Shown here piece by piece: positions 32,698 through 43,899 of a stretch of DNA of 64,000 bases. The notes beneath the pieces are model-generated. The model was given only the letters and a program-made list of their open reading frames with translations. It had not been told where the DNA came from and did no database searches. Numbering within the stretch: position 1 is the stretch's first letter; the number at the start of each line of letters is the position of its first letter. This DNA is from Antedon mediterranea (taxonomy: Eukaryota > Echinodermata > Crinoidea > Comatulida > Antedonidae): positions 5,543,001 to 5,607,000 of the forward strand of contig NC_092670.1 of NCBI RefSeq assembly GCF_964355755.1. The letters run 5' to 3'. A program made the position numbers and the translations under genes.

Positions 32698-35600
32698 CTA
32701 AAATGCATAAAAATAAAAATGTTAAACATTATGAAATAAAAAATGTATACTTTTTTCGTCTACCATTTACCCTTTCACCGCTCTTATTAGCATACTTTCG
32801 TTTTGGTACAAGGAATTACAAATAGGGTATAGCGGTATAGTTCTTCAAGGTAAAGTTTGTTCGTGAATACACACAACCTTGTTTCTCTCTCGAAGGGCTA
32901 TATTATATAACTGTAAGGAAATACGGTACTGTATCGTTTCGTTTCGAGCCCTGGGGGTACCTAATTTTACTTTGGATATTCATTCTCAGCCCGAAGGATT
33001 GGGGCGGGGGGTATCTCAACACCCCTCCCCTCCCCCCTGCATATAACGCCCCATCTAGAGTTTACTTTAGTTTACATTAAAATAAAGATATAAATACTGT
33101 ATACAATACCTTCCGACTCTTGTAAGAAAACCTCCAGACAATACACTGTGTCCTCCTCTTGACTTCGTAAATTGGAGCCTGCCTCTGAATATTCAACTGT
33201 CATTAGTGTCTTTAGTACTTGCCGTGTCAGTCTTTTCCCCTCCAGAGTTAAAAGTGGGACAAATTGGTTTGGGTAATCTCTTACATTTTCCCAAAGTACT
33301 CCCAATCCTTCAGTGAACTGTCGGATTTCACTATGTGTTCTAGATTAGGAGAAAATGAATGCACCATGTAAATTATAATCACAATTAGCAAATAAAATGT
33401 GTTCACATTCATACGACCTGTACAATAATTCCAAGCCTTGATTTAAAGTTCAGCAATTTTACAGAAGAATCACCCAGAGCAGCCGTCAACCGACAAATAA
33501 AAACCAAAGGAGAATTTCATTTGGATGGATTTCGATGGATTTTCCTTCACGATGCTTTTAAATCCTAATGCCAAAATGTTTCTCCTGTCCTGAACTAGAC
33601 TTAACCCCTTGTGATTTTCCTTAAGGAAATATGCATAATGATACCGTACTATTTCTTGGATTAAAAAGGGCTAGTAACTAATTGTTTACATACATACATA
33701 TCTATATCTAGTTTACCCGCGTCTAACACTGAATAACCATGTGCTTAAAATATATTATCATTATTAGGCCTGTTACGTTACCTGTAAAACAAAAAATGCT
33801 TTAACAGACTTGACACGACTTGTTGTTTTTGATTGAAATCCGAGTTATACAACGTCATGACTCCTTGATCTGCCGCCCAATCCGATAATTCATGTGAAAT
33901 AGTACGGTACTCATCCGTCGTTTGGCAATTTGCAATCTGGATAAAAAGATACTGTAATCAAATTCTTTACAAATATACAAAAATTTAATACAAATTCATC
34001 GTAAGCCTATTAGGCCTACACGTGTGATAAAAGACAATGTAGGTCTACACGTTTTGCCGCGTGTATTATAGGCCTATTAGGTTTGGGTTAAATAAGTTGA
34101 TTGTGGTTACTGTAGGCCTACGTGTTTTAAAAAATAATCAGACCGTAAATAACAAAATTTATGTTTAAAAAAATGTAAAAAAGAAATTGTATTAATTTAA
34201 CTTTTGCTATTTTAATAGTAAAAGTTAAATTAATAACATTTCTTGTCCCATTTAAAAATGTTATAAATAAAAAGTCCGTTAGGTAACGTATAGAATATTT
34301 TAACATAACACATATTCCCATAAGTTATTTGATGCCTTGTTGTTAGAATGGTAAACGAAAATCACTTGCCTTTGCTATCTTGCCTCGGACATCTATGTCA
34401 CACACACTATTAACGTCCGAAAATCCATTTGACTTTAACCCACACATTAGCTTGAAAAGCTCTGGTTGCAAAGTTGGTAAGCCCGGACCTCCATGCAATA
34501 GACTCCATGCAACGAAACTACCAGCCATAGCATATTTGCGTTGCTCTAATAGCTCTATGTTATGGGTAAAATTTTGTTTCCCCACTTCTCCTTCCAGCAC
34601 TCCCAACTGTTCGCAAACTGCTTTCATTAGTAGTCTATATAAATCAAAGTGCACAATAAGAATTATCAGAAAAGCGCAACCAGTATACATTGTTTAAAAT
34701 AAATATTGCTCAAAATGTTACTGTAACAATAAAATACACACATACATCATACGTGCGTATACACTGGGCATACGAAACCAAAGATACAAAAAAATACAAA
34801 AAGTAACCAACAACGTCCAAACCAAAAAGTATGAGAGATACGCCTTTGTCATTAACTAGATTTTTTGTCTACAATTGCATTCCGGCCAGTACCCCAGCCA
34901 AGTGCGAAGGCTTGTTTCGCACGGTTCAACATCCGTCAGGGGGTATCTGGAACCCGCCGTATCTGGAACCCGCCCCCGCCTGTTACGCCACTGTATATAG
35001 TGTTAATTATAGGGAGTTTTATAAAAAAAATTATACAAATAGCACTATAGTACATTGCAAGAATAATCACCAAGTACTAACAATATAAGACAATGTTTAG
35101 TTGAGCATGCACATAGATATCAGTAATGTGTCCAATAAAGGTCCAAACCTGAACATTTCTCTTGTAGGTCCTCCGGTATCCATAGCTTCTTCTCCAACAA
35201 ATTCGCATTGTACCTTTTTTCGGCAGTTAAAACCATCTTGCCCGTACGCGTATAGGATCGAACGTAAAAACCGTTTTCTGTGGCAAATAACCTTCTGATA
35301 TTCATCAACTTGATGATGTCTCTGGTAATTGGCGAGGATGTCCTTAATTGTTATATCTACTTGATCTTCGCACCTAAAATGATATTATCAACCGTTAGTG
35401 TTGACGATAAATCATTAATGTCTTATTTGAACTGTTAAAACCATTTGGTGGGGGTAGGGTTTTGTTACCAGACAAGTTACCATCATTCACAAATTAATCA
35501 GTCGAGTCTCGTACGTAGGTGTAGTATAATGACTACAACATTCAGCCAATTTAGGGTTTAACAGGGGGTGGGGGTGGTACAAGGTGGGGGGGGGGGGGTT

Positions 35601-37657
35601 GTTTGGACACAAAACCGAACCATGAACCCCCTTGGCTACAGGCCTGTTTAAGCGTCTCCTGAAACATTTGGTACACAAACCTTGTTTCCTGGGATTCCAC
35701 TAAACTATTTTTAATAGCTTGTTGTAGTTGTAAGTCTTCTTCATCGTCTGTATCGTCAGAGTCTGAACATAAATTCACATATGATGTATATGCCGACCTG
35801 TAAACAAAAATAAAATTAAAATTAAAAATCCTTAAAAGAAAGTTTATATGCATAACAGAATACTTCTCATACAAACGATCACGGGTAATGTTCGGAAAAT
35901 TTTAATCGTTGTTCGTCAATCACACCTTACACAGCATTGTGGCATATTTCGAATAATAAGTTTAACTCACTCATTTTTCGATTGACTGGATGTTGAAGGC
36001 ATATGCGATTGACTTGTCGAGACTAAATTCATCATTGAGTCAGTAGGTCTATCAGGTACCTGTAAATGGAGCAATTCATTATAATGCTGGAGTTTACTTT
36101 ATGAATATTGTATTATAAGTGCACGATGAGTTATTTCACCTTTCTGAACAAGTTTATTTACTACCAGAAAAGATGGACTCGGTCTTCTGTTAATTAACAA
36201 AAATGAATCACACTAGTATATCATTGAGTTGTACCACAATTATACAATGTATAACTTATGGGTTTCAATTACATTACATTTTAAATATTACCTACCTTAA
36301 ACGATACGGTTGGTGTGTCGGGCTGTACAAGTGGGCGTGTTGGATGGTCTATTTCTACCAACGGTACATCATTATCCCCGTCGTCGTCATCAGATGACTC
36401 GCCACTTCTCTTTCGTTTTACGGCTTCATCTTTTCTGCCAACTGGAGTGGTTTGAAGGTAGAACCTTAGAACTGCCATTTTGCATTCAGCATACAGCTCC
36501 CCAACGCTCATGTCTTTTTTCAAGGGATGTTGTCGAAAATCACATAGCTTGCAGTTGAATTCGCTTAGCTTTCCTTTAAATGACAGTCCATCCTTAAAAA
36601 ACAAGTTAGTGGCAATTTCTAACAGTTCATTATAATTTGTGGACTTTGGCACTATTAGCTGTCTTGTTCCTCCTCCTTTTTGTTTGCGAACTTGTTTGAA
36701 GCATTTTGATTCAGCGTCGTAGTCCAACCACCCTATATCGATTTTCCGATTTGTTTTTTGGGCATTTTTGTTCCCTAACAGCGTGCTTGAGCGCGTATCC
36801 CAAAGATTTCCGTCCTCTTCCACGTCCTCTTCATCGTCCCTTCTCTTGTTCAATTTTTGTTTGAGTTTTTGTAGAACTGTTTCTTTTTTACTTTTACCTT
36901 TGCGTCTTTTGTCTTTGCAAAATTCGCGTACAGCAATTCTGTCCCCAAGGAGAGGAATAATTACTGAATCAATCTGCAAAAACAAAAGTTGATTAACATC
37001 ATGCATTACATAGTCACATTAAGGGGTCGAGTGAACGTTTCAATATATTTGATTAGGCATACCAATGATTGATCTAAACATTAAACCTTTTAAAATGTGT
37101 GCGTACTGTGTAAAACATCGTGGCATGCAAGCGACCCGTATGTGCTACGTTAAATTATGAATTTTCTTAACAGATTAGGATAAATCATGTATATGTACAT
37201 ATATCAATTTTAATATTGATTAGATAAACACTACAACTATAAGGGAAACAGTTTATGGAAACAAAATTTGAATTTGATGTACGTTTGCCTTTTATTGGGT
37301 GAAAAACTTCAATATTTGGGAAAATTACAGATTTCACAGTACAAACCCCCTTTTTACGCCGCTTATTAGGGGGTTCACAAAAACCCTAAACATTCCCCCT
37401 CTCCCTGGATTCGCAACTGGGCGTCGTGTGAACGTTTCAACCTCATACAACAAAGATGCAGAATAGGACTATAGGCCTATATTAATCTTATAGAGGATAC
37501 AATATTTAATTACAAATATAATTACAGTATAATATTTAGTATTCCCATGATTTAAGCATCATAGACATTGTTTTTTTTTTACCTTTTCATCCCTCATTCT
37601 CTGTATGTACTCCTCTTCAATTCCTCGTTCCTCCATGTATTCATATAACTTATCCAT
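32447..37657 (-). CDS. HECT-type E3 ubiquitin ligase with UIM (694 aa)
   Basis: Nine coding exons: 37,583-37,657; 36,296-36,973; 35,971-36,059; 35,681-35,797; 35,149-35,373; 34,370-34,634; 33,782-33,936; 33,110-33,339; 32,447-32,697. They sum to 2,085 nt, exactly 695 codons, with matching phases at every join. The start MDKLYEYMEERGIEEEYIQR is a SAM-like opening. The widespread N-terminal block of metazoan HECT-like proteins follows (IGWLDYDAESKCFKQVRKQK, KGGGTRQLIVPK). An acidic stretch leads into a ubiquitin-interacting motif, EEDLQLQQAIKNSLVE. The HECT domain runs from DTGGPTREMFR through FTHNIELLEQRKYAMAGSFV and LLHGGPGLPTL to the catalytic Cys in YPTASTCGLDLHLP. It should transfer ubiquitin through a thioester. 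The family resembles G2E3-like HECT proteins. The intron after exon 6 has a GC donor. Confidence 0.85.
35580..35602 (+). repeat. poly-G tract in HECT intron
   Basis: A near-uninterrupted run of G preceded by GGGGGTGGGGGTGG lies in the intron after HECT exon 4, next to GGCCTGTAGCCAAGGGGG-type sequence on the minus strand. It is low complexity and could form a G-quadruplex. Confidence 0.5.
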
Positions 37658-38041
37658 CGCCGTATCTTTCGTGAATTTAATGTAGGGCCTATGGTTTTAT
37701 TCCCCAGTAGAGCTTCTTGTACCGCCAACCGAATTAAGCCCTAATGATTGCACAAACAGACTTTGGTAAGCGAATGGCTACTTTTTTGCGTAAAAGTTGG
37801 AGGCTTCCCCACTATATTATCATGGGGTAATTCAAGTGTATAGCTATAGCGACTTTAGCCTAGTATAAAAGTACAGTTATTGGTTAGTAATATAACATTA
37901 ATGTATTCTATTTTTTAAAAACTTATTAAGATTAAATTAAGGTATGATTAAGTGTTAATGTTAATAGCTATCCGTAATGTGTGTACTCTCCAGTCAAAAA
38001 ACGGAATACACAGGGATGTGCCTTCGCTATTGAAATTTACT

Positions 38042-38283
38042 GGGTGCTCAAAACAGAGACCTCGAAAACAAAGATCAGAAACCCGGGTCTCTGTTTTGGA
38101 GATTTTAAAAACAGAGACCCCCCACCCCCACCAAAAAAAAAACTTCTCGATATTACATTATTTAAGGGGTATCTGTTTTCCAGAAAATTTCGAAAACAAT
38201 CGAGAAAATCTCGAAAACAGATACCCCCCTATATAACGTAATATCAAGAAGTTTTAGTGGGGGTCTCTGTTTTTGAGACACCC
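38042..38283. repeat. nested foldback element
   Basis: The outer ends GGGTGCTCAAAACAGAGACC and GGTCTCTGTTTTTGAGACACCC are near-perfect inverted repeats. Inside are further inverted pairs: GATATTACATTAT with ATAACGTAATATC, and AAAACAGATACCCC with GGGGTATCTGTTTT. The whole can fold into one long hairpin. The flanks carry a possible AAATTTA/GAATTTA duplication. It is upstream of HECT exon 1, inside the presumed first intron. Confidence 0.65.
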
Positions 38284-39079
38284 TGAATTTACCATAACAC
38301 TTGATTGTTTTTGCAATTAAATTCACGTTTTGTTTTATATGTATTGTTTCCCAATTACTTATACTTCTAACAGTTATGAAATGACACTGTCAAATGTAGC
38401 AAATCTGTCAAATAAAAACTTGATTTCCGACGAGATAACACACATTTACGTGATGCGATGTATGAAATAATATGAAGCTTCCATGCCTAGTTATTTATAA
38501 TCCGACAATTATTAGTGGAGATAATTTTAAAAACCGTTTAAAAACAGTGATTTTAAACAAGGTCGCGTTTCGGGATGCACAACGCGCGTGTCGCTTATTT
38601 ACGGAATACAATTGATATGTGCCCCATTTGCACTCATTTAATATCCTTCATTGAAATGGGACATAACTTACATAAGGTTTCGATACTATAACTAACTAAC
38701 TAAGTTTTATTATGATAAAAGAAATATAGGCCTAACTTAATATCGGTATGCACGCACATGGTTGACGTTGAGTTGTGCTAAATTACGAATAATATTATAG
38801 TATTGGAATTGATATTATCGAATGAAATTATTAAGACTAATTCATTTAAATACGTAAAATTAATCAAAGTAATATTTATTTTGAAGGATAAATATGTATA
38901 CATATATTCTTTCTATTAAAGTTAATGTTAAAACTGGTCATACAGTTATTAATTGCTGACTATTTGCCATAGTCCTACAGCGAAGCCTAAAACTTTAAAC
39001 ATTCAACTAAAATAATATGTTAATTCATTTTCGATGATTGAGTTGAGTTCAACAAAAACAAAAGATAAAACGTACTTAC

Positions 39080-39194
39080 TGAAATATAAAATATGCTGGA
39101 ATTTCACTGGAACCGTAGGATAAAACAAACTATTTATTTTGTAAGTTTGTATGAAGCAGCAATGGTGATGGAAATTAATCTTACGTATTTATAG
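39080..39194 (-). promoter_or_regulatory. candidate TATA promoter and 5' UTR exon of the HECT gene
   Basis: On the minus strand a CTATAAATAC box (39,185-39,194) is followed about 105 bp later by a strong donor, TTCA|GTAAGTAC (exon end 39,080). A matching acceptor, CCATAG|GCCC, lies 30-40 bp upstream of the HECT start codon. This would give a short non-coding first exon and a 1.4-kb intron. The link to the HECT gene is inferred from spacing and strand. Confidence 0.4.
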
Positions 39195-39688
39195 TTTTAA
39201 TAAGTAATTGCTTAACCAATCAAATTGTCGGAAAATGATGTAAACCTAACATCAATCAAATAAGACAGTGAATTGGTTTTTATCAACCCGGCACTTTTTT
39301 GGGCATGATTCATGGTTTCCCTTCCATTCCATATTTACATTCCTCGTGGTTTATATCATGTCCCTTATTTCCTTGTCTTCATTTTCCACATGCTCTAATC
39401 CATCATATGCCTATGTTTACATTCCAAAAAATGACACTCATGGAATCACTCTAAACTTATGAGTTGATCACTTCTTGTAATGAAATAGATGCGATTTGTA
39501 ATTATATAATAATAAAATAACATCAGTACGTATATTGTTCGTTTTACTATACTAAATCTTCAATTTTCAACTATTGTACAATTCTTGATTTAAACTGTTT
39601 TGTTTTTACTTAGATGGTCTGTGATTAGTTTTTTTTTGGTTTAAACTATACCGTACTTTATCATCTAGGGGCGTATCCGGTGGGTTGG

Positions 39689-39770
39689 GTGGGGGGGGGG
39701 GGGGGGGATGCTGTCGTTCCCCCTTCTTTTTTCAATAAAACAAATTGAAATTGAAATTGAAATTGAAACG
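39689..39770 (+). repeat. poly-G tract and (AAATTG)n simple repeat
   Basis: A G run (39,691-39,707) preceded by GGGTTGGGT is followed by four to five AAATTG units (39,742-39,769). The (AAATTG)n may be the tail of a truncated LINE. No ORF is nearby, and 39,800-40,960 holds no recognised gene. Confidence 0.5.
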
Positions 39771-41083
39771 GTCGGCGAATCAAAATTTCACAAACTCACA
39801 TTAAGGTTGACACCCCCACCCCTCTTTATATTCATTGTTGGCTAATCTATCATCCCTTGTCATTAATTTAGAATGTTTACACTCTTATGTTTGACAATAA
39901 AGTTGAAAGTTAAGAAAGTATTGTCATATTGATTCGAATATCAATACAGTATCAAGGGCGGGTCTACTACCTTGTCATCTGCCATTTGGCAAGTCATTTA
40001 GCGTCTCGGACGTAAATTGAATCCGCCCCTGAGTATTGTACGTTTTGTATACCATTTGTTTGAAAAAAGAATCCGTGTACTATAGTAGGCCTACAGGAAT
40101 TTTTTTGAAAATGGCCAAAATATCACCTTTTTTAAAATACAATTATTATGCGATAATATTGCCATATGCGTATATTGTGTTATCAACATGTTATAGAGCT
40201 ATAGTTGCATTCCTCTATAATATTTTTAAATAACTGGTGCAAGACATAATCTGTCAGTCCATGGCAGTATTTTAAATATTAAATGTATCATATTATTTTC
40301 ATTGACAGAATATCGTAATCCCATAAACTCGTTATGATCGATGAAATCAACGGCTAAGCTGCAACGACTTGTTGCTATTGTAATGTATCAGAGTTATATA
40401 CAATTCCAATATTTAACGTTACCACACACCAACTGAGTTCAAAAATTTTCCCCACAAAAGTCCAGTAAGAAACTGACCAGATGTTTTTCATGAATACTAC
40501 TTGTAACCAATTAGCTCTCTAAAGTAACAGTTTATCTAACCTTAGAGAACTTTCCCATCGTAAAACAATTCAAGAATGACAGTTTTTAAGTAGAGAATTG
40601 ACAACGATATCCATCATTGAGATATACAATTTTTTCAAACTACTTTGTCTTGCCTGTACCTAGATCGTGGATCAACTAGGACCAATTTTATATCTAAGCT
40701 CAAAGACGATATAATGATGACATATGCAATGAACAGAAGCCGATATACCCCCAGTCTCAACAGAGCCCAGAGACACCTCACTGAGCCACTTCATCATAGG
40801 CACACCTACAGAGACACACCTCATTCACAACATCATCATCTATCATCACCGATCGACTGATACCCTGTAGTAGTATTTATCGTATCGTATCGTATATACG
40901 AACTCAATTGCAACCAAGCGAGTAAAGTCTCAATACCGGGCTCATCAGTCTAAAACGTCTCCAATTATATTACACTATATTTAAAATTGATCCATATAAA
41001 TTTAAAAACAAATGTATGTAAAGACGCCCTTAATCTTACTCTGGCGGACACTTTAGTTAAATACGATATTAATAATAATTTTC

Positions 41084-42349
41084 TGAGAATGCCCCAACAA
41101 CTCTCAATTCGTTGATTATGCTGACTTGTTCCTTGTATAAAACTGCTGTTCTCATTACAAAGAAATTGTTGCATTGGACCAACAATAGAATTTTCAGTTC
41201 CGAAATCTGTTCTAATAGACTTTGGACAACCCCCGGGACAACCCATATTTTTTGGCGAACAAAATTTACGTAATAGCCGGCTATAACTTTGGGACTAGCC
41301 ATATTATGTGTCTAGAGAATCCGTCATTTATACAAATGCCGTATGGCTTAAGTTTGCCGTACGACTCGATATTCCAGATATAGTTTGGGCCAGGTACATG
41401 ATAAATTCTTCTGTGTAGTCGTCGTCTCCTTCTTGCTTCGACACCCTCTGGGTCAAGAAGGTTTAAAATTATTCTGACCGTCTCTTTATCTATGTTTAAC
41501 CCATTTTGTGTGCAACGAATGTGCATCCACCTGTACCCATGTAGCATCCTTGACGTCTGTAATTGGCTTCCAGTTCGTCAGAATGCCATTTTCTTCGACT
41601 AAGGCACATTTTTTTCAGCCTTCGCTTTAATGTCCGTTTACTTATCAAAATATCATGATCTTCTGCTAACATTTCAATAATCTCTTGATAATTTAAGCTA
41701 CGATTGAAATATAATCTAATCCAATGGTTTTCAGGACGCATGATGACCAGATTGCATTAGCTAAAGTCATCCGGGATGGTTGGGATGTCATTAGAAAGGG
41801 CAGAGGTCGAATTATTAATTCGAAATAACGAATTAAAAATTTGAATTAACGAATTACTAATTTGAAATTTCGAATTACTAATTTGAAATTTCGAATTATT
41901 AATTCGAAATAACGAATTACTAATTCGAAATTTCGAATTACTAATTCGAAATTTCGAATTACTAATTCGAAATTTCGAATTATTAATTCGAAATAACGAA
42001 TTATTAATTCGAAATAACGAATTACTAATTCGAAATTACGAATTACTAATTCGAAATAACGAATTACTAATTCGAAATTTCGAATTAATAATTCGAAATT
42101 TCGAATTAATAATTCGAAATTTCGAATTAATAATTTGAAATAACGAAATAAATAATTCGAAATTTCGAATTAATAATTCGAAATTTCGAATTATTAATTC
42201 GAAATTTCGAATTATTAATTCGAAATTTCAAATTACTTAAATAAATTCGAAATAACGAATTAATAATTCGAAAAAACGAATTAATAATTCGTTATTTCGA
42301 ATTTGTGAAAGCAATATTATTTTTTTGTTGGCCCTAATAGGCTTTCGTA
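41084..42349 (-). mobile_element. integrase-fold DNA transposon, copy 2 (decayed, inverted)
   Basis: The outer end at 42,349 matches the left end of copy 1 in reverse, followed by the same AATTCGAAAT array (41,807-42,302). The transposase is readable from the ATG at 41,741 in several frames. There is a small deletion after RRKWHSDELEA, further frame changes near 41,300 and 41,230, and truncation near 41,084 shortly after NQRIESCWGILRK. It keeps GAA at the codon that is TAA in copy 1. Confidence 0.8.
41807..42302. repeat. palindromic AATTCG array of transposon copy 2
   Basis: About 495 bp of the same self-complementary words as at 29,683-30,345 but shorter and in a different order. This shows that the array expands or contracts between copies while keeping its palindromic words. 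Confidence 0.88.
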
Positions 42350-42499
42350 CATTTTTCTTGAGGTATTGCTTGTACCATTTGTTCGTGGGTATTTGTTTTC
42401 CACTGTAATTTCGCGTCAAGTGGCGTTACTTTTGTGTTTGTAACTCCCGCAAACCGTCATATAAATCTGATTACAGTATTTCTTCGTATCGTGTGTGTG

Positions 42500-43446
42500 A
42501 TGAAGAGGAACGCGACAGCAGCAACTGTTGCCGTGTGTTTCGAGGAACGGGTGAGTGCCTAGCCCTGGGCCTAGGCGGTAGGCCTACTAGTACTAGACTA
42601 GAGAAAGGCTTGGATGGGCAGGACTTAACGTCGAAGAAACCTAGTCTAGGCGGATCGTTTAGGCTAGGCTGTCTTTTCAATTCATTCATGGTAGTTTTTA
42701 ACTTTTGTAGTCTAGGCTAGGCCTGGTTTAAATTAATGTTAAGCCTAGCTAGCTTATACTATAGTGTAGCCCTACTAGCTAGAAATAGAAGAGTGTAGCA
42801 GTAGGCTAGTAGTAAGCCTAGATAGTAAAATAGGCCTGGCCCTAGTAGTAGTAGTAGCAGGTAGCCTACTATACTACTACTACTAGGCCTAGTACTAGGC
42901 GGGATGAAGCAAGCAAGTAAATGCTAGCTAACATTCAATTATTAATCAATGTTATACATGTACATTTTAATTTATAAATACATTTTTACAATGTAAAAAA
43001 CAGTAAAAATACTGATTACTAAAAAGTTTAACAATATTAATATTTATTTTAACTTGTTTCTTGAAAGAAAAATGTATATAAGTTAAATTTTAATATTAAT
43101 GTACTAGATACTATATCTATTTATATCATAGAAGATTAATGTGACCATTGTAGCATCTCTTTTACTGTAAATAGTGTTATAACTACCTACTACTAGACCT
43201 ATAAAATAGATTGTGAAGTAATTATTGGTCGTGTTGTATTTAAAAAAAAAAAATTAATTATGGTATAATTAATATTCATATCATCATACTCGTTAGAACA
43301 AGTGCATAGGTGTGTTATTTGTATACATGTTGCAGACTTCTATATAGAATATTTTATGATTTTTTTTCTTTTTACCATAGGGTAATACAAATCTACTGTA
43401 CCAAAACACTTTCCTGACCTTGATTGGACTTGCAGTTGATAATGCC
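42500..43446 (+). CDS. possible small two-exon gene (5' part)
   Basis: The ATG at 42,500 opens 17 codons (MKRNATAATVAVCFEER) ending at a strong donor CGG|GTGAGT at 42,550. The next exon-like segment, 43,381-43,446, follows a good acceptor (CTTTTTACCATAG), is open in the matching phase for 22 codons and ends at GCC|GTAAGG. No domain is recognisable and no third exon was found. The intron passes through an AGGCCTAG-rich tract. It could be a non-coding transcript or chance. Confidence 0.25.
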
Positions 43447-43899
43447 GTAAGGACTTGTGATTTTACCCAAGAAATTTAAATACATTTTCAGGTAAATGGA
43501 TTTATAATATCAAAATGTCCTACAATAAAACCTGGTGAATAAGAATGTTTAGTTTTATTTATATGATATTAAGAGAAACTGTTGCTGATATAATACTTTT
43601 GTTTTTTGGTGCTCAATCTAGTTCCTGGTTGACATTTAATATTTGTTTGTTCTTTTTAGAGTGTATGGTAGCTGAATTATTTTGTCTTCCATAGCTTGTT
43701 GGCTCCTTAACAAACTGCAGCATCTGTTGAAAACAAATTTGCAAAGATACAAAAATATCAAGGTGCAAGATGTTGTATATTTGTCTGTTACACTAGAGTA
43801 TTATTTAATCGGGTCAATTTATGTACAGTATCTTTTATTCACATATTATAAATATTAATATAACACACTATCAAGGAAAAATTATTATTATATATATTT

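Noticed and set aside
39268-39462. 64-codon plus-strand ORF
   Set aside because: No recognisable domain. It lies just upstream of the predicted minus-strand HECT promoter with no splice or conservation evidence.
42471-42720. Two overlapping ORFs of 72 and 75 codons on opposite strands
   Set aside because: Low-complexity AGGCCTAG-rich sequence keeps both open. Only the short spliced ATG exon at 42,500 had any splice support.
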